NCBI GenBank assembly: GCA_017940385.1
Contig: JAGAYS010000010.1
Location: 1-40,351 of the forward strand
DNA: 40,351 nucleotides
Source: Ruminobacter sp.
GTDB lineage: Bacteria; Pseudomonadota; Gammaproteobacteria; Enterobacterales; Succinivibrionaceae
Direction: 5' to 3'
The notes beneath the pieces are model-generated. The model was not told the origin of the DNA. It made no database searches and was given only the letters and a program-made list of their open reading frames with translations. The translations under genes were made by a program, and so were the position numbers. Within the stretch, counting starts at the first letter, position 1, and every line of letters begins with the position of its first letter. Below are positions 19,447-28,289 of this stretch, piece by piece.

Positions 19447-19799
19447 AATGCATTCCTTATATTATTGTTATTATATATTTGTTATTATTTTTTTAGATTA
19501 TTTGTAGTAATGGTTATAATGTATATAATCCAGCATGCAAAAAAAACTAAACGCGATATCGCGATATATAGAAATATCATAATAAATTTATCATGTGAAA
19601 CGCAGTTTTGCAAATATTGATACACGTCACTATTTTTTTAATAAATATTTGAGGTTCCATTAAAATTTCAGTAGGTATATCCGGTATTAACACTATAAAA
19701 AATCAGAAAAAATCAAAATTTTAAATAAGATTTCTTTATTGCATTTATATAAGCATGTAATAACATATTTACTTACTATACGTTTCTTTACACTTGATA
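19447..19799. other. 353-base AT-rich gap between miaA and hfq
   Basis: No gene visible. On the minus strand a possible hfq promoter is TTGCAT-16-TATAAC at about 19515-19542. Just upstream of it is the 12-base perfect palindrome CGCGATATCGCG (19552-19563), followed on the minus strand by TTTAGTTTTTTTT, which could be a miaA-end terminator or a protein-binding site. The rest is featureless A/T. Confidence 0.55.
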
Positions 19800-20732
19800 T
19801 CAGAACCGGTCCCCGAGTACCGACAAAATACGGCTCAGATTGTCGGGAGCCAGAGGATCCAGAAATTCAACCGGGCTTTTCCAACCCCGGAGCCATGTCA
19901 TCTGTCGCTTAGCCAGCTGACAGGTGGCTATTACCGACAGCTCACGCATTTTTTCATAATCAACCTCACCTTCAAGGTACATCCACATCTGTCTGTAACC
20001 CACGGAACGTATTGAAGGGAGTTCCGGACTCAGGTCACCGCGTTCATAAAGAGCCCTGACCTCCGACTCGAATCCTTGTTCGAGCATCATGTCAAAACGC
20101 TTTGCTATCAGCGGCTTCAGATATTTTCTTTCCCGATCCGGCAGCAGCGCAAACTCCTGCAGATTAACCGGACACTCGTACTGACCGTGTTCCCTGTTTA
20201 TTTCCGTCATGCTGCGCCCGCACAGGAGATACACCTCATAGGCCCTGCCGAGTCTCTGGGCGTCGTTTTCATTTATTCTCATCCAGGATTCCGGATCCAC
20301 CTGATGCACCAGTTCCCTGAGTGCGGGAAGTCCCTCACCGGCAATGATGGCGTTAACCTTTGCCCTGACCTCGGAATTACTGTTCGGAAGCGGAGACAGG
20401 CCTTCGGTTATGGCCTTAAAATAAAGCATGGTTCCGCCGGCAAGTATCGGCATCTTTCCCCTTGAGGTTATATCGTCTATAAGTCTCAGGGCATCATTTC
20501 TGAAAGCCGCCACGCTGTAGCTTTCGGACGGATCGATAATGTCTATGAGGTGATGTACAATCCCATCCCTTTCATCCATTGTCGGCTTGGCGGTACCTAT
20601 GTCCATTCCCCTGTATATGAGAGCAGAATCGACACTTATTATTTCACCGTCGAGTTCCCGGGCAAGTTTAATGGCCAGGCTGGTTTTTCCGGAGGCGGTA
20701 GGCCCCATTAGAGAGATTGCGTTGGGCTTCAT
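19800..20732 (-). CDS. miaA: tRNA dimethylallyltransferase
   Basis: 310 residues. It adds the dimethylallyl group to A37 of tRNAs reading UNN codons. The P-loop is GPTASGKT (10-17), with DSALIYRGMDIGTAKP at the catalytic Asp and DPESW, NDAQRLGRAYEVY and SVGYRQMW in the tRNA-binding part. The length matches E. coli (316). The start codon overlaps the mutL stop (ATGA, bases 20729-20732), so translation is coupled. The next gene, hfq, is 353 bases downstream with its own likely promoter. Confidence 0.97.
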   Translation of the reverse strand: MKPNAISLMGPTASGKTSLAIKLARELDGEIISVDSALIYRGMDIGTAKPTMDERDGIVHHLIDIIDPSESYSVAAFRNDALRLIDDITSRGKMPILAGGTMLYFKAITEGLSPLPNSNSEVRAKVNAIIAGEGLPALRELVHQVDPESWMRINENDAQRLGRAYEVYLLCGRSMTEINREHGQYECPVNLQEFALLPDRERKYLKPLIAKRFDMMLEQGFESEVRALYERGDLSPELPSIRSVGYRQMWMYLEGEVDYEKMRELSVIATCQLAKRQMTWLRGWKSPVEFLDPLAPDNLSRILSVLGDRF

Positions 20733-22972
20733 TTCTTTAACAAACTACTGATATGTTCCGATAAATCTATATTTTCAAAACCGGCACTTAATTTTTCTTC
20801 AAAATACTTTTCATAGGTAATGCTCTGCACCAGTCTTGCCGTCATTTTGGAGCTGAATGACGCCGGAACCCTGGCCCTGAAAAGAATTCCCGCAAGAATC
20901 CTTACGGCTTCCCGGACTCCGGTGTCCTCATCAATTCCGGCGACGATTTCACCCATGACACCGGCAAGATTCATGCTTCTTACGACGGCGGGAACCGCAA
21001 GAACGGTAAATCCCGACTGGAATGTTCTCAGAACAAATCCCAGCTCATGCAGAACCGATGCCTTTGCCTGAGTTATGCCGCAGTCCCTGAAATCAAAGGG
21101 GACCAGGAGATTGACGGGTTTCAGGAGCCTGTCTCCGTCAGTCTCAAAGGCATCCGTAAAAAGAGCTTCCGCAAGTACCTGCAGTCTGACAATCTTCAGG
21201 GACGAACCGTTTGAAATGACCGCACACTGCCCGTCATCGGTAATCATGACGGTTCTGTACAGCGAATATTCACTGATTTCGTCCTTCATCCAGGGATCCG
21301 GAAGATCCGGTACGGAGGCATCATAAGCTTCCGCCGTTTCGGCAGGACCTCGGTAATCTGAAACGGCGGAGGCACCGGTTCCGGCGTCCCCCGTCAGTGA
21401 AGATGCGGAAAGTCCGCTTACTTCGGTGCTTTCCCCGCGGGCCAATGGCTTTTCCCCTGAAGAACCGCCGGTACCGAACATTTTGCTCATGGCGTCTTCT
21501 GACCACTTAACCTTTCCCTGACGGCCGGCAGGGGCAGACGAACGCCCCGCCCCTGAAAACGTTCCGCGGTTAAGATTGAACAGACGGCCGTAGCCGCTGT
21601 CACTTCCACGGACTGCCGACGGTTCGGTGCCGTGTTTTTCAAAGGCCGCGTCAGAATTTTCTGAACGGAAACCTTCAGAGGAATCCTGTCCCGCATCCAT
21701 GTCCGCGGCGGTCTGAGACATGACCTGATTTTTATCATTATCCGCAGCGGCCGTCTCGTCATCTTCAGATGACAGAAGTTCCGAAACATCCTTCCTTTCA
21801 ATATCCGGGAAGATGTTTTTCGGAACAGCCGTAACGCCGGTTTCCTGATTATTCTCCGAAGAAGCCCCGTATCCTGCCCACAGGCCGGCAACGTCCCTGC
21901 TGTCAAAGGACAGCGGTTTTATACCTGCATAATGATGATTCTGCTGTGATGATGCGGTCTCGCTCATGGTTTCCGGTAGAACCATGCCGGCGTTTCGGAA
22001 AACATTCATGACGGAAGTCTGTATGAAATCATGAACCCTTCTTGATTCCTGAAATCTGACTTCAAACTTCTGGGGATGCACGTTGATGTCAACGTCTTCG
22101 GGATTCATCTCGAGAAAGCAGATATATGAAACATCACCCTTCATCCCGAACACGGCCTCATAGGCTTCCCTGACGGCATGAATTACAACCTTGTCCCTGA
22201 CAATGCGCCTGTTTACGAAAAAATACTGTACCGGCCTGTTCTGCGCCCTGACAGATACGTAACCGCGTATTGACAGCGAGGAATCGGACCATTCAAAAAA
22301 GCTCATGTCGGATGTCACGCTCCTGCCGAGGAGCCCCTCAAGCCTTCTGATTTCGTTCTGTCCGGATACCGGTTTAAGATCGTATACCACCCTGCCGTTG
22401 TTTTTCAGCACAAAGGCCACGTCAGGCCGGCTTACCGCTATCCGCCTGAAGACTTCCTCTATCTGCATGAACTCGGTTTTCTCGCTTTTTAGGAAACGGC
22501 GGCGTGCCGGGGTATTGAAAAACAGATCCAGGGCCTCGATGGTCGTTCCGTCGGGATGGGACGCCGGAGAAATTTTCGGCTCCTGACACAGGCCTTCCAC
22601 CTCAACGGAGTACGCCATGTCCTGATCCCTGGTTTTTGAAGTAAGGGTTAGTCTTGTCACCGCGGCAATGGAAGCCAGCGCCTCACCGCGGAATCCCATG
22701 CTGGTAAGACGGTTAAGATCCTGTATTGATGACAGCTTCGAGGTTGCATGACGTCTGAGTGCCAGTGCCAGTTCATCACGGGGTATGCCGCAGCCGTCAT
22801 CCCTTATGAGTATTTTTTTGGCTCCGCCGTTTACGATTTCCACCAGAATTCTGGAAGCACCGGCGTCAAGGCAGTTCTCCACGAGTTCCTTGACGACGGC
22901 GGCAGGTCTTTCAACAACTTCACCGGCCGCAATCTGATTTGCGACCTGAGGCGGTAATACCTTGATTGTCAT
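20729..22972 (-). CDS. mutL: DNA mismatch repair protein MutL
   Basis: 747 residues, longer than E. coli MutL (615). The N-terminal GHKL ATPase has IAAGEVVERP, ELVENCLDAGA, DDGCGIP and GFRGEALASI, then FNTPARRRFLK and DVDINVHPQK. Between about 340 and 560 lies a long Ser/Asp/Glu/Ala-rich linker that accounts for the extra length. The C-terminal dimerisation domain (about 565-747) lacks the DQHA(X)2E(X)4E endonuclease motif, so this is the MutH-dependent type; mutH is not in the window. Start and stop overlap the neighbours (TAATG with amiB, ATGA with miaA). Confidence 0.97.
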   Translation of the reverse strand: MTIKVLPPQVANQIAAGEVVERPAAVVKELVENCLDAGASRILVEIVNGGAKKILIRDDGCGIPRDELALALRRHATSKLSSIQDLNRLTSMGFRGEALASIAAVTRLTLTSKTRDQDMAYSVEVEGLCQEPKISPASHPDGTTIEALDLFFNTPARRRFLKSEKTEFMQIEEVFRRIAVSRPDVAFVLKNNGRVVYDLKPVSGQNEIRRLEGLLGRSVTSDMSFFEWSDSSLSIRGYVSVRAQNRPVQYFFVNRRIVRDKVVIHAVREAYEAVFGMKGDVSYICFLEMNPEDVDINVHPQKFEVRFQESRRVHDFIQTSVMNVFRNAGMVLPETMSETASSQQNHHYAGIKPLSFDSRDVAGLWAGYGASSENNQETGVTAVPKNIFPDIERKDVSELLSSEDDETAAADNDKNQVMSQTAADMDAGQDSSEGFRSENSDAAFEKHGTEPSAVRGSDSGYGRLFNLNRGTFSGAGRSSAPAGRQGKVKWSEDAMSKMFGTGGSSGEKPLARGESTEVSGLSASSLTGDAGTGASAVSDYRGPAETAEAYDASVPDLPDPWMKDEISEYSLYRTVMITDDGQCAVISNGSSLKIVRLQVLAEALFTDAFETDGDRLLKPVNLLVPFDFRDCGITQAKASVLHELGFVLRTFQSGFTVLAVPAVVRSMNLAGVMGEIVAGIDEDTGVREAVRILAGILFRARVPASFSSKMTARLVQSITYEKYFEEKLSAGFENIDLSEHISSLLKK

Positions 22973-24588
22973 TATCTGATCCTGAGTTTCTGCCCGGCAT
23001 TTACCCGGCCTGACTTCATACCGTTCAGCTTCATGATGGACGATACGCTTACACCGTACTTCTTGGCGATTAGCGAAAGATTTTCGCCCTTTTTCACCAC
23101 GTGTACGGTTCCTTTGCCGGAAACGGTACCGCCTGAAACGTGTCCGGAACCGCCTGATGAAACTGAAGCGGCATTGTTAAGACATACGCTTGGATTTGCT
23201 TCGACAAAATCCTTGATGCCGAGATAAATACCGTAGGCAAGTCTGCGTCTGTACTTATCGGTTGCAAGGAGACGCTCCTCGTCCGCATTGGAAAGATATC
23301 CGGTTTCAATGAGAAGTGACGGAATGTCCGGAGCCTTAAGTACCGCAAGCGATCTGCTTATCGGAGTCTTCTTGTGCAGACGCGTAATCATCTTCAGACG
23401 GTCAAGCAGCTTATTTGCCAGTTCGAAACCGTAATTCATGGATGAGCTGGAGGCAAGATCCACGACAAAGGAGCAGTCCTTGAGATACTTGTTCTCTCCG
23501 CACATGTGATTTATGGCATCACCGGCGCCGCCGATGAGTTTCGTCTGATCCTTGGCCGTAATCTTGTCATTCTCGCGGTCGGCACGATCCTTTGAAAGCA
23601 CCAGCACGGATGCACCGTTGGCCTCGCTGTTGGCGGCACTGTCTGCATGAATCGAAATCAGCATGTCCGCCTTTCTGGTACGGGCAATCTTGGATCTGTC
23701 ACCGAGGGCGATGAACTTATCCGTTGATCTCGTAAGATATCCGGTCAGGGTCTTGTCACCGTTCAGGTATTCAAGCAGATATTTTGAAACGCCCAGCGTC
23801 ACGTTCTTTTCATAGGTTCCCCTTTTACCGATGGCACCGGGATCCTTGCCTCCGTGGCCCGGGTCAATCACCACCACGCAGGTATTCTGATTCTTTCTGA
23901 TGTTTGCGGAAGGCTTCGGCGGTTCCGGATTTGACAGACGTTTTTCAACACTTTCCGTCGGATCATCGTTATCGCTTGCCTCGTTCAGGGTATCAAAAAG
24001 AGCTGCTTCAAGTTCCTCGGAGTCCGTCTTTTTGCCTGGTTTCACGCCTGTGGCGACAACAATGGAGGACTGGCCTGAAACGGGCTTTGCCGCGGTTCCG
24101 GTCTTCCTGACGTCAGTCACGGCAGGAGTAACGGTGATGACCTTCTTCCGATCCGTCACCGTCTGATTATGCGGGAACTCCATGATAAGCTTGGCACCGG
24201 AACTTCCGGTGTTTCTGTATGAATTAAATGAGGGAACCACCGGTTTCTTCAGTCCGAAGACATAAAAAACCTCCTGATTTCCCGAACCTCTCTTCACCGA
24301 CTGCAGCACGCTGCTGCTGGTAATCGTGGCCATGCCGTATTTCTTCTTCGGATTGGCGATGTTCATTATTCTTACGGTATATTCGGTACCGTTGGGAGAA
24401 ACGCTGTAGCTGTACTTCGGTACATCTTCGGTTTCAATGATTATTCTGGTATAGTCCTTCGTCTGCGAAGCCTTGATTCCGATTATGTCATTAGCCTCCG
24501 CACATGTCACGGACAGAGCGAACAGGATGCACAAAGCCTTAATTAAAGACTTTCTGCCGATAAGAAATTTTAGACAAGCACACATCAT
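22972..24588 (-). CDS. amiB: N-acetylmuramoyl-L-alanine amidase AmiB-like
   Basis: 538 residues, periplasmic cell-division amidase that cuts the peptide stem from peptidoglycan and separates daughter cells. It has an N-terminal signal sequence (hydrophobic SLIKALCILFALSVTC, cleavage near AEA). An AMIN domain for septal targeting follows (about 30-130), then a Ser/Thr-rich linker. The Amidase_3 domain has the zinc ligands in DPGHGGKDPGA, YEKN, SIHAD and the catalytic LIETGYLSN. A C-terminal LysM repeat is present (HVVKKGENLSLIAKKYGV...AGQKLRI). The order nnr-tsaE-amiB-mutL points to AmiB rather than AmiC. The start is taken at 24588 (two adjacent ATGs); no good ribosome site is seen. Confidence 0.94.
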   Translation of the reverse strand: MMCACLKFLIGRKSLIKALCILFALSVTCAEANDIIGIKASQTKDYTRIIIETEDVPKYSYSVSPNGTEYTVRIMNIANPKKKYGMATITSSSVLQSVKRGSGNQEVFYVFGLKKPVVPSFNSYRNTGSSGAKLIMEFPHNQTVTDRKKVITVTPAVTDVRKTGTAAKPVSGQSSIVVATGVKPGKKTDSEELEAALFDTLNEASDNDDPTESVEKRLSNPEPPKPSANIRKNQNTCVVVIDPGHGGKDPGAIGKRGTYEKNVTLGVSKYLLEYLNGDKTLTGYLTRSTDKFIALGDRSKIARTRKADMLISIHADSAANSEANGASVLVLSKDRADRENDKITAKDQTKLIGGAGDAINHMCGENKYLKDCSFVVDLASSSSMNYGFELANKLLDRLKMITRLHKKTPISRSLAVLKAPDIPSLLIETGYLSNADEERLLATDKYRRRLAYGIYLGIKDFVEANPSVCLNNAASVSSGGSGHVSGGTVSGKGTVHVVKKGENLSLIAKKYGVSVSSIMKLNGMKSGRVNAGQKLRIR

Positions 24589-24618
24589 AAGCAATTGTAA
24601 GAATTATTATTCAAAGGC

Positions 24619-24639
24619 CGGGAGGAGCAGTTCCTCCCG
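24619..24639. other. Perfect 8-bp hairpin between tsaE and amiB
   Basis: CGGGAGGA (24619-24626) pairs with TCCTCCCG (24632-24639) around a 5-base loop, in the 155-base gap upstream of amiB. On the minus strand only GGCCTTTG follows, so termination is doubtful. A TATAAT at 24673-24678 (minus) upstream of it suggests an amiB promoter whose leader would include this hairpin. Confidence 0.5.
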
Positions 24640-24743
24640 AAAACCCGCGCTAAAAACAACATTTTCCCATTCATTATACATCAAAAAAGCGACAAAAAAG
24701 AAACGGGCCAGGCACTTAACGAAAACGTTTTATCAAAACTGCA

Positions 24744-25223
24744 CTACTGTTCCGCAGGTCTCGGGAAAACCATCTTTTCAAGAATGGCCCCGCCCTTCTC
24801 ATTCAGGGCATGGATAACCGCATTTCTCGAGTTCCCGACAATCTCAAGATTTACCTCAAGATCAGCCTCAGGCAGAATTCCTTCACCCTTTGACGGCCAC
24901 TCCACGATTCTTACCGATGAAGGAGAGAAATAGTCCCTTATGCCCATCATCTCAAGTTCCTCGGGATCATTAAGTCTGTACAGATCAAAGTGATAAACGT
25001 AAATGCCGTCGGTCAGATACTCCTCAACAAGGGTATAGGTAGGACTCTTGACCACGCCTTTATAGCCTCTTGACCTGACAAAACCTCGGGTCATAGTCGT
25101 CTTGCCGGCACCGAGATCGCCTGTTAGGTAGATTGTCGTGTCGGCGGGACAGACACTGCTGAGCACCGCGCCCAAAAGTTCGGTCTTTGTTTCATCTTGT
25201 AACGGAAAAACTTTAGTCTGCAT
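24744..25223 (-). CDS. tsaE: tRNA t6A37 synthesis ATPase TsaE
   Basis: 159 residues. A P-loop protein needed with TsaB and TsaD for N6-threonylcarbamoyl-adenosine in ANN-decoding tRNAs. The Walker A is GDLGAGKT (35-42), with SPTYTLVEEY and VYHFDLYRL as family motifs and VEWPSKG near the C-terminus. The start at 25223 has AAGGAA about 9 bases upstream. It is 29 bases downstream of nnr, in the standard order. Confidence 0.96.
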   Translation of the reverse strand: MQTKVFPLQDETKTELLGAVLSSVCPADTTIYLTGDLGAGKTTMTRGFVRSRGYKGVVKSPTYTLVEEYLTDGIYVYHFDLYRLNDPEELEMMGIRDYFSPSSVRIVEWPSKGEGILPEADLEVNLEIVGNSRNAVIHALNEKGGAILEKMVFPRPAEQ

Positions 25224-25252
25224 CTATTGATTCCTTTAATAATCCTGTCATC

Positions 25253-26836
25253 TCAGTTCCGGGGACTGATGCCGTTTACCAGCAGTCGCACGTGCGGCAG
25301 AAGATCGGCAGCGCACATGCCTATGTTACCGTTTGCCGCAGCCTCGGCCCTTCCCGCCTCCCCGTGAATCAGCACGCCTGCCACGGCTGCCTCAACCGGA
25401 GACAGTCCCTGCCCGAGCAGGGCCGTAATGATGCCTGACAGCAGGTCTCCCATGCCTCCGCCGGCCATTCCCGAGCATCCGGTTGACGTCAGATACGTCT
25501 TCCCGTCCGGTGTCGCAATGACGGTGGAAGCTGATTTAAGAACGCATACGGCTCCGTATTTTCGGGCTATCTCAAGTGCCGCACCCACACTGTCTGCCTC
25601 TATATCCGAGGCATGTACGTCACACAGCATTGCGGCCTCGCCAACATGAGGAGTCAGAACCGACCTGACCAGCCCCTCATCGGCCACGGCTTTCAATGCA
25701 TGCAGGTGATACAGTCCGTCAGCGTCTATAACCTTCGGAGAGGTACTCATTATACATTTTTTAAAGATTGTTTCAGCCTGAGCCGTGCGTCCCATGCCTG
25801 GACCGGTCAGTACGGCTCCCGCAGATTTAAGCTTCTCATCAAGATCATCCGTCCCCGCCGTCATGATGCACGGATTCACGGCATTGAAAGCCGTCATGTC
25901 GCCTGAAAGGGCAAGAGACGTGATAAGTCCGGCACCGCTCCGCAGTGCGGCAAGAGAAGCCAGAATCAGCGCTCCGGTCATGCCCTTTGAACCGCCCACA
26001 AGCAGAACCCTGCCGGCGGTTCCCTTATGCGCGCAGTTGTTTCTCTTCGGGAGCAGCGGCAGTATGTCCCCATAGGAAACAAAATGTCTTAAAACACCGC
26101 CATCACGGATTCTTATAAGATTATCCTCAAAATCCGGCAGGGTATTTCCCACAACCTTCACGGTCCCGCAGTAATCCTTTGCCCGTCCCGTCAGTGTTCC
26201 GGTCTTTGCCGTAAAGACGGTATAGGTATAATCCGCCATAACCGCTTCCCCGCCCACCGGCATGCCGTTGTCCGCATTAAGCAGTGAAGGAATGTCCACG
26301 CTTAGAACCAGAAGATTTTTCTCAGCCTTAAGGCTGTTCAGAAGATGTACGGTATTCCTGATTTTCAGGGCATTGGGACTGTCCCCGCAGGAGGTAATGC
26401 CTATGCCGAGAACGGCATCAACGACGACCGCACCGTCACTGATGCGGAAACCGGACTCAGAGGAATTATCAAAAGGGATTTCCCTGCCGTCGTTATCAAG
26501 ATAATGCCTGCGGGCAAGATTGGCGTCTATGCCCTCCTTCTGCGGAACCACCTGAACAACCGTTACATCCGCGTAACCGTCATCCATGAAGGCGGATGCT
26601 ATTTCATAGCCGTCGCCCCCGTTGTTTCCGCTCCCCGCAAAAACCAGAATCTGCCTTTTTCTGTCAAGATTCAGTTCCTTAATCTTACGGTATATGGCTC
26701 CGGCGGCATACCGCATCAGATCGTAACCGGTATCGGGAAGGTATATTCTCTCCAGCTCCCTAATTTGTGAACAATCCAAAACCGTTTGTGTTAAAGTATC
26801 CGTATAGGGTATCTGTGAAATGGAATAATCTGTCAT
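25253..26836 (-). CDS. nnr: Bifunctional NAD(P)HX epimerase / ADP-dependent dehydratase
   Basis: 527 residues from the chosen start. It repairs hydrated NADH and NADPH: the N-terminal YjeF_N half epimerises NAD(P)HX (FAGSGNNGGDGYEIA, about 67-80), and the C-terminal YjeF_C half dehydrates it (GRVLLVGGSKGMTGA, TGPGMGR, DADGLYHL, LTPHVGEAAML, GCSGMAGGGMGDLLSGI). The frame stays open to an ATG at 26920. Yet a TGGTATAAT extended -10 (26931-26939, minus) would start RNA at about 26924, almost on that ATG, so the ATG at 26836 is preferred. That start shares two bases with the divergent queG start, and the promoter then lies inside queG coding sequence. Confidence 0.93.
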   Translation of the reverse strand: MTDYSISQIPYTDTLTQTVLDCSQIRELERIYLPDTGYDLMRYAAGAIYRKIKELNLDRKRQILVFAGSGNNGGDGYEIASAFMDDGYADVTVVQVVPQKEGIDANLARRHYLDNDGREIPFDNSSESGFRISDGAVVVDAVLGIGITSCGDSPNALKIRNTVHLLNSLKAEKNLLVLSVDIPSLLNADNGMPVGGEAVMADYTYTVFTAKTGTLTGRAKDYCGTVKVVGNTLPDFEDNLIRIRDGGVLRHFVSYGDILPLLPKRNNCAHKGTAGRVLLVGGSKGMTGALILASLAALRSGAGLITSLALSGDMTAFNAVNPCIMTAGTDDLDEKLKSAGAVLTGPGMGRTAQAETIFKKCIMSTSPKVIDADGLYHLHALKAVADEGLVRSVLTPHVGEAAMLCDVHASDIEADSVGAALEIARKYGAVCVLKSASTVIATPDGKTYLTSTGCSGMAGGGMGDLLSGIITALLGQGLSPVEAAVAGVLIHGEAGRAEAAANGNIGMCAADLLPHVRLLVNGISPRN

Positions 26837-28127
26837 GCATGCACTCTCTGATGAACTGCCGGAACTGTCTGCCGATTTCTGGTTAAAACTGAAACATAAA
26901 TGTAATGAACTGCAAATCATTTCCCTTCATATTATACCAACTGGTTACGCCATTGGCGGCAAAAAGTCTTTTGATGAAAAGTTTGGCACGGACATTCCCG
27001 CGGATTTGGAGTATCTGTCACGCAATCGTGAGGTGAGGGACAATCCCTCCCTCATACTTGAGGGGGCCAGATCAGTCATCAGCATCTCCCTGAGTTACCG
27101 TAATCTTGATTATAACGCCGATCCCCACTACGGCTGCATCAGTGCATATGCCAGGGGACGCGACTATCACAAGGTTATGAAGCAGCGTCTGGAACGGCTC
27201 GGCGAATGGCTCAGGGATATTTTTCCGGACATCCGTTACCGGGCAATAACCGACAGTGCCCCGTTTTACGAACAGCATTTTGCGGCCGCATCATCCTTTA
27301 TGGTCAAAGGCAGAAACAACCTCATAAGACACCGGGACGCCGGCAGCATGATATTTCTCGGGGAACTGCTGGTTGACATGAATCTTAACGCCGACGGCAG
27401 AATCATTACCCTGAACCTGACTCCGGAATCATCTGACGGGAACCTTCTCACCTTTACCGGAATCAATCCCGTGACGGGTGAGACGGAAGAAGCCGATAAT
27501 CCGCCGTCTCCGGCCATTGCCTGTCCCGATAAATGTCACAGGTGTCTTGACGCCTGTCCCACCGGAGCCCTGAATCCGCAGAAATTCATCGTATCGAAAT
27601 GCATATCATATCTTACGATAGAATACGGCGGATACATACCTGACGAACTATGGGAAAAAATCGGCAACCGCATATACGGCTGTGACACCTGTCAGCTGAC
27701 CTGTCCCTTTAACAGGAAGGTCTCCGTCGCGGCCGACCGCGAGTTTGCCGACAGATTCGGAAAGGATTTTCTTAAACTTACCGGACTGCTTTCACTCACT
27801 CCGGAAAAATTCAGGGAGAGTTTTGCGGGAACGCCGATTCTGCGCATCGGCTTCTGCAAAATGATGCGCAACTGCGTAATAGCGGCAGCCAACACAGGCT
27901 CAAAAATCTATCTGCCTTATCTTATCATTCAGAGAAACTCCGTCATGAAGAAGCTTAATCTTCTGCGGAGTCAAGTTGCGCTTTCAGCGGAATCTCCTGA
28001 CGGCGGTTCCCAGGACCTATCCGCAGATTCAGCCGAAGAACGCAGAACCCTTCGGGAAATCAGAGAGTGCGAAATGGTCATTCAGCATATTACCCGGGCC
28101 GTAAAACTTCTGTCCGGCAGTTTCTGA
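26835..28127 (+). CDS. queG: Epoxyqueuosine reductase
   Basis: 430 residues (E. coli 379). It reduces epoxyqueuosine to queuosine in tRNA using cobalamin and two [4Fe-4S] clusters. The cluster ligands are CHRCLDACPTGAL plus CISYLTIEY, and CDTCQLTCPFN. The N-terminal cobalamin-binding region contains SVISISLSYRN and RDYHKVMKQRL; the acid AITDSAPFYEQHFA segment carries the catalytic Asp. A C-terminal HEAT-like part is short and followed by about 60 extra residues. The start at 26835 has GGAA about 10 bases upstream. It is divergent from nnr as in E. coli. Confidence 0.95.
   Translation: MHALSDELPELSADFWLKLKHKCNELQIISLHIIPTGYAIGGKKSFDEKFGTDIPADLEYLSRNREVRDNPSLILEGARSVISISLSYRNLDYNADPHYGCISAYARGRDYHKVMKQRLERLGEWLRDIFPDIRYRAITDSAPFYEQHFAAASSFMVKGRNNLIRHRDAGSMIFLGELLVDMNLNADGRIITLNLTPESSDGNLLTFTGINPVTGETEEADNPPSPAIACPDKCHRCLDACPTGALNPQKFIVSKCISYLTIEYGGYIPDELWEKIGNRIYGCDTCQLTCPFNRKVSVAADREFADRFGKDFLKLTGLLSLTPEKFRESFAGTPILRIGFCKMMRNCVIAAANTGSKIYLPYLIIQRNSVMKKLNLLRSQVALSAESPDGGSQDLSADSAEERRTLREIRECEMVIQHITRAVKLLSGSF
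26931..26939 (-). promoter_or_regulatory. Extended -10 promoter of nnr inside queG
   Basis: On the minus strand TGGTATAAT, an extended -10 with a perfect TATAAT at 26931-26936. It lies within the queG coding sequence, about 95 bases before the nnr start codon at 26836. No good -35 accompanies it, which an extended -10 can tolerate. Confidence 0.5.
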
Positions 28128-28289
28128 AATAAAGCCCCCGACGCTTAATATCTTTCAAAATTTGTACAAACTCACATCAAATTGCATATTTTGAACGGAT
28201 TTCTGATTATGAAGGACCGTGGTGTATTATGATGATAGGCATGGTTTGTGTGTCTTCCGACACGTTGCATTGGCATAAAGGAGTCAGAT

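Noticed and set aside
21487-21906. 139-codon Arg-rich frame within the mutL linker
   Set aside because: Shifted-frame shadow of the mutL low-complexity linker; Arg-rich product typical of a false frame.
20729-22972. Endonuclease-type MutL
   Set aside because: The DQHA(X)2E(X)4E motif is absent from the C-terminal domain, so it is the MutH-dependent type.
26837-26920. Nnr N-terminal extension from an ATG at 26920
   Set aside because: It would overlap queG by 86 bases, start almost at the predicted RNA start and add a low-complexity Ser/Cys stretch not seen in the family. Kept only as an alternative.
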